Of a stretch of DNA of 64,000 nt, positions 54,407-62,951 are shown piece by piece. A program made the translations under genes and the position numbers. Source of the DNA: Thioclava pacifica DSM 10166 (lineage in GTDB: Bacteria; Pseudomonadota; Alphaproteobacteria; Rhodobacterales; Rhodobacteraceae); NCBI RefSeq assembly GCF_000714535.1, contig NZ_AUND01000023.1:372001-436000 (forward strand), given 5' to 3'. A model generated the notes under the pieces. It had not been told where the DNA came from, did not search any database, and saw only the letters and a list, made by a program, of their open reading frames with translations. How positions within the stretch are numbered: position 1 is the first letter of the stretch; each line of letters starts with the position of its first letter.

Positions 54407-55363
54407 TTAATCTTTAATCATTTCGGCCTGTCTGACAATCACCTCGGCCTGTTTGATCGAAGCGATATCGACAAGACGACCCTTGTACACGGTCGCACCT
54501 TCACCACGTGCCTTGGCCTCTTCCATTGCGGCGAGGATCTCGCGGGCTTCGGTCACGGCCTCATCAGAAGGCGTAAAGACCTCATTTGCAAGGGCAATTT
54601 GCTTCGGGTGAATCGCCCATTTGCCGACCATGCCGAGCGTCGCCGAGCGCAGAGCCTGGGCGCGGAAGCCATCATCGTCGGAGAAATCGCCAAACGGGCC
54701 GTCGACCGGCAGGATGCCATGGGTGCGGCAGGCGGCGACGATCGCGGCTTGCGCCCAGTGCCAGGGGTCCGACCAGTATTTGGCGCCATCCCGCAGCATG
54801 TAGTAGTTTTCCTGAGTCCCGCCGATACCCGTCGTCTGCATCCCCATCGAGGCTGCGAAATCGGCCGCGCCGAGGCTCATCGCCTGAAGGCGGGGCGAGG
54901 CGGCGGCGATCTCTTCGACATGGGCGATGCCCGCGGCGCTCTCGATGATCACTTCGAGCGAGATCTTCTTGGTGCGGCCCTTCGCGGTCTCGATCGCGGT
55001 GACCAGCGCATCCACGGCATAGACATCGGCCGCACAGCCAACCTTCGGGATCATGATCTGGTCGATGCGCTCGGAGCCTTCCTCGAGCAGTTCGACCACG
55101 TCGCGATACCAATAGGGGGTGTCGAGCCCGTTGATGCGGACCGAGAGATACTTGGTGTTCCAGTCGATCTCGTGGCTGGCGGCGATGATGTTGCGGCGCG
55201 CCTGAGCCTTGTCGTTCGGGGCGACCGAATCCTCGAGGTCGAGGTTGATGACATCAGCCGCGGAGGCCGCCATCTTCGGGAAGAGCTTGGTGTTCGAGCC
55301 GGGCCCGAAGAGCTGGCAGCGGTTCGGACGGGCGGGGGCGGTCGGTTGCAGACGGAAGCTCAT
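54407..55363 (-). CDS. mcl1: L-malyl-CoA / beta-methylmalyl-CoA lyase
   Basis: The 318-residue protein closely resembles Mcl1 of Rhodobacter. It reversibly splits L-malyl-CoA to acetyl-CoA and glyoxylate and erythro-beta-methylmalyl-CoA to propionyl-CoA and glyoxylate, a core step of the ethylmalonyl-CoA pathway. It has the (beta/alpha)8 citrate-lyase fold with the metal-binding segments VINLDLEDSVAP and SLEVIIESAAGIAHVEEIA, then MSLGAADFAASMGMQTTG, THGILPVDGPFGDFSDDDG and GKWAIHPKQIALANEVF. The start MSFRLQPTAPARPNRCQLFG is also Rhodobacter-like. It is divergent from the dgcN gene. Confidence 0.93.
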   Translation of the reverse strand: MSFRLQPTAPARPNRCQLFGPGSNTKLFPKMAASAADVINLDLEDSVAPNDKAQARRNIIAASHEIDWNTKYLSVRINGLDTPYWYRDVVELLEEGSERIDQIMIPKVGCAADVYAVDALVTAIETAKGRTKKISLEVIIESAAGIAHVEEIAAASPRLQAMSLGAADFAASMGMQTTGIGGTQENYYMLRDGAKYWSDPWHWAQAAIVAACRTHGILPVDGPFGDFSDDDGFRAQALRSATLGMVGKWAIHPKQIALANEVFTPSDEAVTEAREILAAMEEAKARGEGATVYKGRLVDIASIKQAEVIVRQAEMIKD

Positions 55364-55627
55364 CGGCGCGGGCCTTTCGCAATGAAGTTACGTTTTTGGT
55401 TGCGGATTGGGTATATTGTTGCGCGCGCTCATGCAAGGCGATTTTGCGGGCGCAGAATCGCGAGCCGCGTTGCAGCATTGATTTCACGCAGACTGCACAA
55501 ATCTTCGGCCTCGGGCGCATTTTGGTGAAGATTCTCCCACAAAGGGCAAAATAACGCACGGAAATCCCCAAGAAATTTTCCGGCCGCGCCCTAATATCTT
55601 CTGCAACGAGAAAACAGGGAGCTCACC

Positions 55628-56635
55628 ATGGCGCTGATCGACACCCCCTATCTGCTGTTTCTGGGCGATGCCCCTGACCCGCTGGCCGCGAAAGTGGCGC
55701 AGGGGATCAAGGACTGGCGTCCCGAATTTGCCATCGGGCAATACCGCATGGAGGGGTGCCAGGCGGATATGGGCATTCCCGATCTCGACATCAAAGAAGC
55801 GATCGCGGCGGGCTGCAAGACGCTGGTGATCGGCGTTGCGAACCGCGGCGGGGTGATCAGCCAAGCCTGGAAGAAGGTGTTGGTCGAAGCGCTCGAAGAG
55901 GGGCTCGACCTGGCCTCGGGGCTGCACAACCTGCTGCGCGACGAGCCCGATCTGGTCGCGGTGGCCGAGGCCTGCGGGCGTCAGCTGCATGACGTGCGCA
56001 TCCCGGCGGTGAAATACCCGATCGCCAATGGCGAGAAGCGCAAAGGCAAGCGTTGCCTCGCCGTGGGCACGGATTGCTCGGTCGGCAAGATGTATACCGC
56101 GCTGTGTCTCGAGCGCGAGATGCGCGATCGCGGCATGAAGGCCACCTTCCGCGCCACCGGCCAGACCGGCATCCTGATCACCGGCGACGGCGTGCCGCTC
56201 GATGCGGTGATCGCGGATTTCATGGCGGGCTCGATCGAGTACCTGACGCCCGATAACGAGGCCGATCACTGGGATCTGATCGAGGGGCAGGGGAGCCTGT
56301 TCCACGTCTCCTATTCCGGCGTGACGATGGCGCTGATCCATGGCGGTCAGCCCGACGCGCTGATCCTTTCGCACGAACCGACGCGGGCCAATATGCGCGG
56401 GCTTCCGGGCTATCAGCTGCCCTCGCTGGAGGCGCTGCGCGACATGGCGCTGGCGCTGGCGAAAGTGGCGAATCCCGAGTGTCAGGTGGTGGGCATCTCG
56501 GTCAACACCCAGAAGATGGGTGAAGATGAGGCCAAGGCCTATCTGGCGAAGGTCGAGGACGAGATGGGCCTGCCCGCAACCGACCCGTTCCGCTTTGGCG
56601 CAGGCAAGCTGGTGGACGCGCTCGCCGCGATCTGA
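55628..56635 (+). CDS. dgcN: DgcN-like D-glutamate N-acetyltransferase (DUF1611)
   Basis: A 335-residue DUF1611 protein. The C-terminal domain is P-loop-like: KRCLAVGTDCSVGKMYTALC at about residue 140, and ATGQTGILITGDGVPLDAV follows. The DUF1611 family has a member, DgcN, shown in marine bacteria to N-acetylate D-glutamate for catabolism. The adjacent epimerase-family gene fits its partner DgcA. Without biochemical data the assignment depends on family and context. The ATG at 55628 has AGGGAG upstream. A 264-bp gap to the divergent mcl1 gene holds TGCAA/TTGCA boxes. Confidence 0.8.
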   Translation: MALIDTPYLLFLGDAPDPLAAKVAQGIKDWRPEFAIGQYRMEGCQADMGIPDLDIKEAIAAGCKTLVIGVANRGGVISQAWKKVLVEALEEGLDLASGLHNLLRDEPDLVAVAEACGRQLHDVRIPAVKYPIANGEKRKGKRCLAVGTDCSVGKMYTALCLEREMRDRGMKATFRATGQTGILITGDGVPLDAVIADFMAGSIEYLTPDNEADHWDLIEGQGSLFHVSYSGVTMALIHGGQPDALILSHEPTRANMRGLPGYQLPSLEALRDMALALAKVANPECQVVGISVNTQKMGEDEAKAYLAKVEDEMGLPATDPFRFGAGKLVDALAAI

Positions 56636-56662
56636 TTGTCTCGTCAATGAGCCCCGTCGGAT

Positions 56663-56700
56663 GCTTCCGGCGGGGATTTTGAGACCAAGTCGAAGGGGGA
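56663..56700 (+). repeat. Half-copy of the intergenic repeat before dgcA
   Basis: GCTTCCGGCGGGGATTTTGA at 56663 matches the full repeats in its first half, followed by GACCAAGTCGAAGGGGGA. The AGGGGGA tail lies about 7 bases before the dgcA ATG and probably acts as its ribosome binding site. Confidence 0.6.
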
Positions 56701-56706
56701 GCGCCG

Positions 56707-57669
56707 ATGATCCGGGTGCAGCACGATACGTTCAAGCTCGCGCAGGTTTTCACCATCTCGCGCGGATCGCGGACCGAGGCGAAGGTCGTCACGGTTTCGG
56801 TCGAGCGCGACGGGGTCAAGGGCTGGGGCGAATGCGTGCCTTACGCACGCTATGGCGAGAGCCTCGACAGCGTCACGGGTCAGATCGAGAGCGTGCCCGT
56901 CGATATCACGCGCGCCGAGCTGCAGGAGGCACTGCCCGCGGGGGCGGCGCGCAATGCGCTCGATTGTGCGCTGTGGGATTGGGAGGCCAAGTCGAAAGGC
57001 GTTCCGGTCTGGGAACTGGCCGGGATCGAGAAACCCGGTTCGCTGACCACGGCTTACACGCTGTCGCTCGACACGCCCGAGAAGATGCGCGAGGCGGCGG
57101 CGAAGCAGGCGGCGCGACCGCTGTTGAAGATCAAGCTCGGCACGCCCGAGGATCTGCCGCGGCTGCGTGCGGTGCGCGAGGGCGCGCCGACATCGCGCAT
57201 CATTGTGGACGCCAACGAGGGCTGGGAGATCGAGACCTTTCTCGACATTCAGGCCGAGCTGAAAGCTCTGGGGGTGGCGCTGGTCGAGCAGCCGCTGCCC
57301 GCGGCGGCCGATGAGGCGCTGGCGGGGATCGAACGGCTGGTGCCGATCTGTGCCGATGAGAGCTGCCATACGAGCGAGGGGCTGCTGGACCTGCGCGGGA
57401 AATATGACGTCATCAACATCAAGCTCGACAAGACCGGCGGGCTGACCGAGGCGCTGCGGCTGCGCGCGATCGCGCGATCCGAAGGGTTCGGCGTGATGGT
57501 GGGCTGCATGGTCGGCTCGAGCCTTGCCATGGCGCCTGCGACGCTGGTGGCGCAGGGGGCGGACTATGTTGATCTTGACGGGCCGCTTCTTCTGGCCGAA
57601 GACCGCGACGTGCCGTTGCGTTATCGCGGCAGCGAGGTTTTGCCTCCCGAGCCTGCGCTCTGGGGTTGA
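56707..57669 (+). CDS. dgcA: Enolase-superfamily epimerase, DgcA-like (N-acetyl-D-glutamate racemase)
   Basis: The 320-residue muconate-lactonizing-enzyme-type protein carries the catalytic residues of the dipeptide-epimerase subgroup: the KxK motif in LLKIKLGTPEDL, metal ligands in IIVDANEGWEIE (Asp), VEQPLPAAADE (Glu) and CADESCHTSEG (Asp/Glu), and the second-base lysine in NIKLDKTGG. Dipeptide epimerase (YcjG-like) is the classical annotation. DgcA, a relative that racemises N-acetyl-glutamate, is preferred because dgcN lies directly upstream. It is followed 20 bp later by the transaminase gene. Confidence 0.82.
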   Translation: MIRVQHDTFKLAQVFTISRGSRTEAKVVTVSVERDGVKGWGECVPYARYGESLDSVTGQIESVPVDITRAELQEALPAGAARNALDCALWDWEAKSKGVPVWELAGIEKPGSLTTAYTLSLDTPEKMREAAAKQAARPLLKIKLGTPEDLPRLRAVREGAPTSRIIVDANEGWEIETFLDIQAELKALGVALVEQPLPAAADEALAGIERLVPICADESCHTSEGLLDLRGKYDVINIKLDKTGGLTEALRLRAIARSEGFGVMVGCMVGSSLAMAPATLVAQGADYVDLDGPLLLAEDRDVPLRYRGSEVLPPEPALWG

Positions 57670-57688
57670 GAGTTCTAAGGAGATCGAG

Positions 57689-58549
57689 ATGAGCCGGATT
57701 GTCTATCTGAACGGGGAGTATCTGCCCGAAGAGGAGGCGAAGATCTCGATCTTCGACCGCGGCTTCGTGATGGGCGATGCGGTCTATGAGGTGACTTCGG
57801 TCCTCGGCGGCAAGATCCTCGAATTCGAAGGTCACATGAACCGCCTCGCCCGCTCGATGGCCGAGCTGGAAATGACCTGCGATCTGACCCGCGACGAATG
57901 GGTCGAGATTCACCGCGAGCTGATCAAGCGCAACAATATCGACGAGGGGATGGTCTATCTGCAGGTCTCGCGCGGCAATGCGGGCGATCGCGATTTCCAC
58001 TATCCGCCGGAAGGCACGCCGCCGACCGTGGTGCTCTACACGCAGGCCAAGGAGAACCTGGCCGACGATCCGAAGGCGAAGGTGGGCATCAAGGTGATCT
58101 CGCTGCCCGACCTGCGCTGGCATCGCCGCGACATCAAGACGGTGCAGCTTCTGTACCCGTCGATGGCGAAGATGGCGGCCGAGAAGGCGGGCAAGAACGA
58201 TGCCTGGTTTGTCGAGGACGGGTTCGTCACCGAAGGCTCGTCGAACAACGTCTATATCGTGAAGGGCAACAAGATCATCACCCGCCAGCTCTCGCACGAT
58301 ATCCTGCACGGGATCACCCGTGCCTCGCTGCTGAAATACGCGGCCGAAAGCCAGATGGAGATCGAGGAGCGTCCTTTCACCATCGAAGAGGCGCAGTCGG
58401 CCGATGAGGCTTTCTATACCTCGGCCTCGGCTTTCGTGATGCCGGTGGTCGAAGTGGATGGCGAAGCGATCGGGACGGGCAAGGTCGGGCCGGTGGCGGC
58501 GCGCCTGCGCGAAATCTATCTCGACGAGAGCCTCAAGGCCGCGATCTGA
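57689..58549 (+). CDS. dat: D-amino-acid transaminase (class IV)
   Basis: The 286-residue fold-type IV PLP enzyme transfers the amino group between D-amino acids and 2-oxo acids. Marks are YLNGEYLPEEEAKISIFDRG at the N-terminus, the catalytic lysine in RRDIKTVQLLYPSMAKM at about residue 148 and the glutamate region DGFVTEGSSNNVYIV. YTSASAFVMPVVEVDG fits D-amino-acid transaminase rather than BCAT. The ATG at 57689 has AAGGAG upstream. Together with dgcN and dgcA it forms a D-glutamate or D-amino-acid operon ending at a strong terminator. Confidence 0.88.
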   Translation: MSRIVYLNGEYLPEEEAKISIFDRGFVMGDAVYEVTSVLGGKILEFEGHMNRLARSMAELEMTCDLTRDEWVEIHRELIKRNNIDEGMVYLQVSRGNAGDRDFHYPPEGTPPTVVLYTQAKENLADDPKAKVGIKVISLPDLRWHRRDIKTVQLLYPSMAKMAAEKAGKNDAWFVEDGFVTEGSSNNVYIVKGNKIITRQLSHDILHGITRASLLKYAAESQMEIEERPFTIEEAQSADEAFYTSASAFVMPVVEVDGEAIGTGKVGPVAARLREIYLDESLKAAI

Positions 58550-58576
58550 TCGGCCGCGATCCTTTCCGAGAAACGA

Positions 58577-58609
58577 AAAACGCCCCGGCCAGCCCAGCCG
58601 GGGCGTTTT
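58577..58609. terminator. Strong rho-independent terminator after dat
   Basis: AAAACGCCCCGGC (58577-58589) pairs with GCCGGGGCGTTTT (58597-58609), 7-base loop, followed by CCTCTC. It lies 27 bp behind the transaminase stop and faces the convergent gene at 58633, so it can serve both. Confidence 0.9.
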
Positions 58610-58632
58610 CCTCTCACGTGGTCGGCAGGTTC

Positions 58633-59292
58633 TCAGGCCGCCACGTGAGCGCGGAATTGCAAGATGCCGGGACCAAGCACCTCGGGTGCGGCATCGGCGA
58701 TGATCAGGGCGGGCTCGCCCTCGATCTCGACCAGCGCGCCATTGGCGCAGGGCGAGAAGCGGATATCCTCTGGTCGCGGCGCGGGACCGATCAGTTCGAG
58801 CGCAATCACGTCGCCGGGCGCGAAGCCCTCGATGACCGGCAGCTCCGGGAAGCTGCGCTGGGGCGGCGCGGTTTCGGCGGCAGGTGCAGCTGCGGCCTCC
58901 GGCGCGGCGCTGGCCGGCTCTTCGTAGCGCGGCTTGGGCATGTAATCGGGCGCCGCGAGCATCTCCGAGATGCGCGAGAGGATCTCGGCGTCACGGGCTT
59001 CGGCGGCCGCCTCTTGCGGCGTCAGGGCACGCGCCTCTTCGAGCGGTGCCACCGGAGCGATCCGCGCGGCCTGCTCCTGCGCGGCGGCCACGGGTTTGCG
59101 CCGGAATTTGGGCAGGCGCAGCTTCAGGCGCGGCAGTGCCAATTTCGATCGGCGCGGCGCGGCGGTCGGCGCAGTCGCCTCACGCTTTGATGCGCGCGCC
59201 TCGGGATTGGCCAATCCCGCCCCATTCGGGATTTGCTCGGCCCAGCTCAGCAGGCAGAGAGCCATCGTCACGGCTATGAAAAGTCCAAGCAT
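58633..59292 (-). CDS. Membrane-anchored hypothetical protein with a C-terminal module like that of its RTX neighbour
   Basis: A 219-residue protein. An N-terminal hydrophobic segment (LFIAVTMALCLLSWA) anchors it. A basic then Ala/Pro/Glu-rich linker covers about residues 25-150. The last 65 residues form a compact module: PVIEGFAPGDVIALELIGP, FSPCANGALVEIEGEPALI and IADAAPEVLG. The order (IxxF, GDxIxLE, GAxVxIxG, xIxDA) resembles the C-terminal part of the RTX protein encoded downstream of 59521. I do not recognise a named family. Confidence 0.7.
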   Translation of the reverse strand: MLGLFIAVTMALCLLSWAEQIPNGAGLANPEARASKREATAPTAAPRRSKLALPRLKLRLPKFRRKPVAAAQEQAARIAPVAPLEEARALTPQEAAAEARDAEILSRISEMLAAPDYMPKPRYEEPASAAPEAAAAPAAETAPPQRSFPELPVIEGFAPGDVIALELIGPAPRPEDIRFSPCANGALVEIEGEPALIIADAAPEVLGPGILQFRAHVAA

Positions 59293-59470
59293 AATCGTTC
59301 ACCCCTATCCTGCCTCCAAGTCTTCCCACGCGGACCCGGCAAGGCAACGCGTTTGTGGCGCGGAATCGGCGCGATTGTTCATCGCTGGTTAACCATTCGC
59401 GGCGGGGTGGGGGATTGACGCGCGGGGCGAAGAGGGGCGAGGTGGAGGCGCTGCTGACTGCCACGAAAAA

Positions 59471-59489
59471 GGCCGCGTCTGGCGCGGCC
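59471..59489 (-). terminator. Rho-independent terminator after the RTX-like gene
   Basis: GGCCGCG (59471-59477) and CGCGGCC (59483-59489) form a 7-bp stem with a 5-base loop. On the minus strand TTTTTCGTGG follows. It lies 31 bp behind the stop. Confidence 0.85.
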
Positions 59490-59520
59490 TCTTACGGGTT
59501 TGATTCGGTCGCTTCGCGTC

Positions 59521-60450
59521 TTACGCGTAGCTGGGCAGCATCGCGTTGCCGTAGAGATCCTCGGCATAGATCGCGCCCGCCGCCTTGAGTGCCGCGTAAT
59601 CGACATCCTCGATCTGAGCCACGGTCTGGCCGTTGAGAGAGACCTCGGCGCCCGAGTCGCTCGGGCTGACTGAGAAGTTGGAGACCGCGGAGAGATCGTC
59701 CACCTCGATCGAGAGGAACTCGCCCGGCGTGCCTGGGGCCGGGTTCGGGCCGAGATCGCCGAAATCGGTGATCGAGACGGGATCTTCGCCGCCGGTCCAC
59801 CAGATGCTGAAGAAATCCGAGCCGGTGCCGCCGGTCATCGTGTCGCCGTCATTGCCATAGAGGTAGTCGTCATTGGCCCCGCCATCGAGCAGGTCCGGCG
59901 CGTGATCGGTATCGCTGGCGATCAGGGCGTCGTTGCCATAGCCGCCATAAAGCTCATTCGAGCCCTCGAAATCGATCAGCGTGTCGGCCCCGAGATTGCC
60001 GCGCAGGACGTCATCGCCCTGGCTGCCGGTGATCGCATCATTGCCGTGGCCCCCGTCGATATAGTCGTCGCCCGTGCCGCCGACCGCGCCGAAGAAGCCC
60101 GAGTTTTCGTAGGCGTCGATGAATTCCTCGGCCGTGGTGGCATTCCACATCGCGTCCTCGGCCTCGGGCGAGATCGTTCCCATGTCGTCGCCGTCGCCGA
60201 GATAGATGTCGTCCTCGCCTGCGAGACCGAAGACGAAATCCGTGCCGTCGGTGCCGCGGATCGTGTCGTCGCCATTCGTGCCCATCGTCACCTGGTCAGG
60301 CGCGTCGACCTGGATTTCCTCGCCCTCGCCAGTTTCCTGATCGGTGTCGTCACGGTTCTCGTCGTCATTTTCGTGATCGGAATCATCATCGTTGAAAGCG
60401 ACTGCAACCAAGGCAAGCGGTAGAAAAGAAAGAAGAAGAATCGCGAACAT
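59521..60450 (-). CDS. Hemolysin-type calcium-binding (RTX) repeat protein with N-terminal membrane anchor
   Basis: A 309-residue acidic protein. The ATG at 60450 is preferred, since GGGGG lies 7 bases upstream and a hydrophobic helix begins there (FAILLLSFLPLALVAVAF). A very acidic linker follows, then RTX-type glycine/aspartate nonapeptides: GTNGDDTIRGTDGTDFVFG, GGTGDDYIDGGHGNDAITG, GSQGDDVLRGNLGADTL and GGYGNDALI. They bind calcium in a beta-roll. The C-terminal 65 residues form a module shared with its neighbour (GEFLSIEVDDL, GAEVSLNGQTVAQIEDVD). RTX proteins are usually exported by type I secretion; the N-terminal anchor makes this one odd. Confidence 0.85.
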   Translation of the reverse strand: MFAILLLSFLPLALVAVAFNDDDSDHENDDENRDDTDQETGEGEEIQVDAPDQVTMGTNGDDTIRGTDGTDFVFGLAGEDDIYLGDGDDMGTISPEAEDAMWNATTAEEFIDAYENSGFFGAVGGTGDDYIDGGHGNDAITGSQGDDVLRGNLGADTLIDFEGSNELYGGYGNDALIASDTDHAPDLLDGGANDDYLYGNDGDTMTGGTGSDFFSIWWTGGEDPVSITDFGDLGPNPAPGTPGEFLSIEVDDLSAVSNFSVSPSDSGAEVSLNGQTVAQIEDVDYAALKAAGAIYAEDLYGNAMLPSYA

Positions 60451-60586
60451 CCCAAAACCCCCAATGGAAATATTAACCATTGGATATCACGCGCCCTCAC
60501 GAACGCGTCAACGATTATGGCACGAATGTGTGTTCACGTTTTTCCTTGCGCAACAATGCGCTACGCAAAGTGCGGATTGTCCGCGA

Positions 60587-61333
60587 TCAGAGACCGCTCT
60601 CGTCCAGAACGCGTGTGAGGATCGGGGCGAGGCGCTCGGCCCATTCGCGTTGGCCCGCCTCGGTCGCGATCAGGTCGTTGCGGACCTCGATGAGCACGTT
60701 CGGACGGCCTTTGGACAGCGCATGGCGGTCGATCGAGTCGCCCTCCAGATGGCCCAGATAGGGTTGGTTGTCGCCCACGCACAGATCGCCCTCGGCTTCG
60801 AGCGCCGCGATCACCTCCAGGGCAAGGCGCGGATCGGCGGGGGCATGGAGAATGGCGACCTGCCACGGGCGCGGCGCGCGGCCCCGCAGCTGTGGGGTAT
60901 AGGAGTGGATCGCGCAGATCACCGTGTCGTCGCGCCGCGCGGCGAGCCGTTCATAGGCGTCGTGATAGGGGCGGTGCAGCCGGTCGAGGCGTCTCTCCAC
61001 CTCGGCGGTGTCGGCATGGCGGTTCGCGGGGATGATCGTGCCGTCATAGAGCTTCATCACCAGCGTCGGGTCGTCCTCACCGCGGTTCGGGTCGATCACC
61101 AGTCGCGAGAAATCCGTGGCGATCATCGGCGCGTCGAGCCGCTCGGCCAGCGCCTCCGAAAGCCCCAGCGCGCCCACGTCATAGGCGATATGACGCGCCA
61201 TATCCTCGGCCGAAATCCCCAGATCGCCCCCGTTCACCCAGTCGGGCACGGTATTGCGCGCATGATCGCAAGTGACGAGCCAACGTGCAGGGCGCGCCTC
61301 TCCACTAATCGTATATGCTGCCTTTTGCGTCAT
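60587..61333 (-). CDS. N-formylglutamate amidohydrolase family protein
   Basis: The 248-residue protein is of the HutG/N-formylglutamate deformylase-like family: WLVTCDHARNTVPDW at the start (DHxxxxxP), SRLVIDPNRGEDDPTL (DxNR) and AIHSYTPQLRGRAPRPW in the middle. GRPNVLIEVRNDLI near the end is characteristic. The family removes formyl or similar groups from glutamate, but many members are of unproven substrate. The ATG at 61333 has GAAGAG upstream. It is divergent from pyk, as in other rhodobacteria. No hut genes are nearby. Confidence 0.87.
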   Translation of the reverse strand: MTQKAAYTISGEARPARWLVTCDHARNTVPDWVNGGDLGISAEDMARHIAYDVGALGLSEALAERLDAPMIATDFSRLVIDPNRGEDDPTLVMKLYDGTIIPANRHADTAEVERRLDRLHRPYHDAYERLAARRDDTVICAIHSYTPQLRGRAPRPWQVAILHAPADPRLALEVIAALEAEGDLCVGDNQPYLGHLEGDSIDRHALSKGRPNVLIEVRNDLIATEAGQREWAERLAPILTRVLDESGL

Positions 61334-61469
61334 TTTCTCTTCACGCTTTGTCGATAACGCCGGGATAACGGCAAAGAATGGCAGGCGCCAGTTGCGGCCC
61401 GCGACAAATTGCGCCATACGCTTACTTGGCCCACGACATGACAACTTTTTGAACGGAAAACGAGGACGC

Positions 61470-62915
61470 ATGAGACGCCTTCGCAACGTGAAGATCGTGG
61501 CTACGCTGGGCCCTTCTTCTTCGGACTATGACAGCATCAAAGCCCTGTTCGTGGCGGGCGCGGACGTGTTCCGCCTCAACATGAGCCACGGCACCCATGA
61601 CGAGCATCGCGCCCGTCATGCCATCATCCGCCAGCTCGAGGCCGAACATGGCCGCCCGATCGCGATCCTCGCCGATCTTCAGGGTCCGAAGCTGCGGGTG
61701 GGCACTTTCGCCGCCGGCGCCGCGGATCTGGAGGAGGGCGATGCCTTCCGCTTCGATCTGGTGGAGGAGCCGGGCACCAATCATCGCGTGCGCCTGCCGC
61801 ATCCGGAGATCTTCGCAGCCCTCGAGAAGGGGTCGGAGCTTCTGGTCAATGACGGCAAGATCCGCCTTCAGGTCGAGGATTGCGGACCCGATTTCGCCAA
61901 TTGCGTGGTGACGGTGGGTGGCACGATCTCGGACCGCAAGGGCGTGAACGTGCCTGACGTGCTGCTGCCGCTCGCGGCGCTCTCGGACAAGGACCGCAAG
62001 GATCTGGAATTCGCCTGCGAGATGGGCGTGGACTGGCTCGCGCTGAGTTTCGTGCAGCGTCCCGAGGATGTGGAAGAGGCCAAGATGCTGGCCAATGGCC
62101 GCGCCGCGGTGCTCTCGAAGATCGAGAAGCCCTCGGCCGTGCGCAGCTTCGACGAGATCCTCGCGGTCTCCGACGGGGTGATGGTGGCGCGTGGCGATCT
62201 GGGCGTCGAACTGCCGGTTCAGGCCGTGCCGCCGATCCAGAAACAGCTGATCCGCAAGTCCCGCGCCGCGGCCAAACCGGTGATCGTGGCGACGCAGATG
62301 CTCGAGAGCATGATCGAGAGCCCGATGCCGACGCGCGCCGAGGTCTCGGACGTGGCGACCGCGATCTATGAAGGCGCCGATGCGGTGATGCTGAGCGCGG
62401 AGTCCGCGGCGGGCAATTACCCGGTCGAAGCGGTCGAGACGATGAACAATGTCGCCGTCTCGGTCGAGAAGGACCCGACCTATCGCGAGATCATCGAGGC
62501 CTCGCGCTCGGCCGCACGCCAGACCGTCGCCGACGGGATCGTGGCCGCCGCCCGCGAGATCGCCGAGACCACCGACATCGCGGCGATCTGCGCCTATACG
62601 CAATCGGGCAAGACCGTCGCGCTGATCGCGCGCGAGCGTCCGCGCGTGCCGATCATCGCGCTCTCGCCGATCGATACGACGCTGCGCCGGGTCTCGTTGA
62701 ACTGGGGCGTGCATGCGGTCCATTGCGGCGAGCTCGAACGCTTCAAGCAGGCCGTGGTCAACGCCGCCCGCGCGGCGCGCGATTTCGGCTTCGCCGATGA
62801 GACGCAGCAGATCGTGGTCACCGCCGGTGTGCCCTTCAACGTGCAGGGGACGACGAACATCCTGCGCGTGGCGCCCTGCGACGAGCGATTGATCTATCGC
62901 ACCGACCCCGAGTAA
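61470..62915 (+). CDS. pyk: Pyruvate kinase
   Basis: The 481-residue enzyme makes pyruvate and ATP from phosphoenolpyruvate and ADP, the last step of glycolysis. Motifs are intact: KIVATLGPSSSDYDSIKALF, FRLNMSHGTHDEHRA, ADLQGPKLRVG and KIEKPSAVRSFDEIL. The substrate and metal region is DGVMVARGDLGVEL, then ATQMLESMIESPMPTRAEVS and AVMLSAESAAGNYPVEAV. The C-terminal allosteric domain begins at about residue 360. The start at 61470 has GAGGA upstream. A small membrane protein gene follows 36 bp later. Confidence 0.98.
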   Translation: MRRLRNVKIVATLGPSSSDYDSIKALFVAGADVFRLNMSHGTHDEHRARHAIIRQLEAEHGRPIAILADLQGPKLRVGTFAAGAADLEEGDAFRFDLVEEPGTNHRVRLPHPEIFAALEKGSELLVNDGKIRLQVEDCGPDFANCVVTVGGTISDRKGVNVPDVLLPLAALSDKDRKDLEFACEMGVDWLALSFVQRPEDVEEAKMLANGRAAVLSKIEKPSAVRSFDEILAVSDGVMVARGDLGVELPVQAVPPIQKQLIRKSRAAAKPVIVATQMLESMIESPMPTRAEVSDVATAIYEGADAVMLSAESAAGNYPVEAVETMNNVAVSVEKDPTYREIIEASRSAARQTVADGIVAAAREIAETTDIAAICAYTQSGKTVALIARERPRVPIIALSPIDTTLRRVSLNWGVHAVHCGELERFKQAVVNAARAARDFGFADETQQIVVTAGVPFNVQGTTNILRVAPCDERLIYRTDPE

Positions 62916-62951
62916 GCTTTCCTTCGGGAAACCTGCTTCAGGGAGCGCGCG

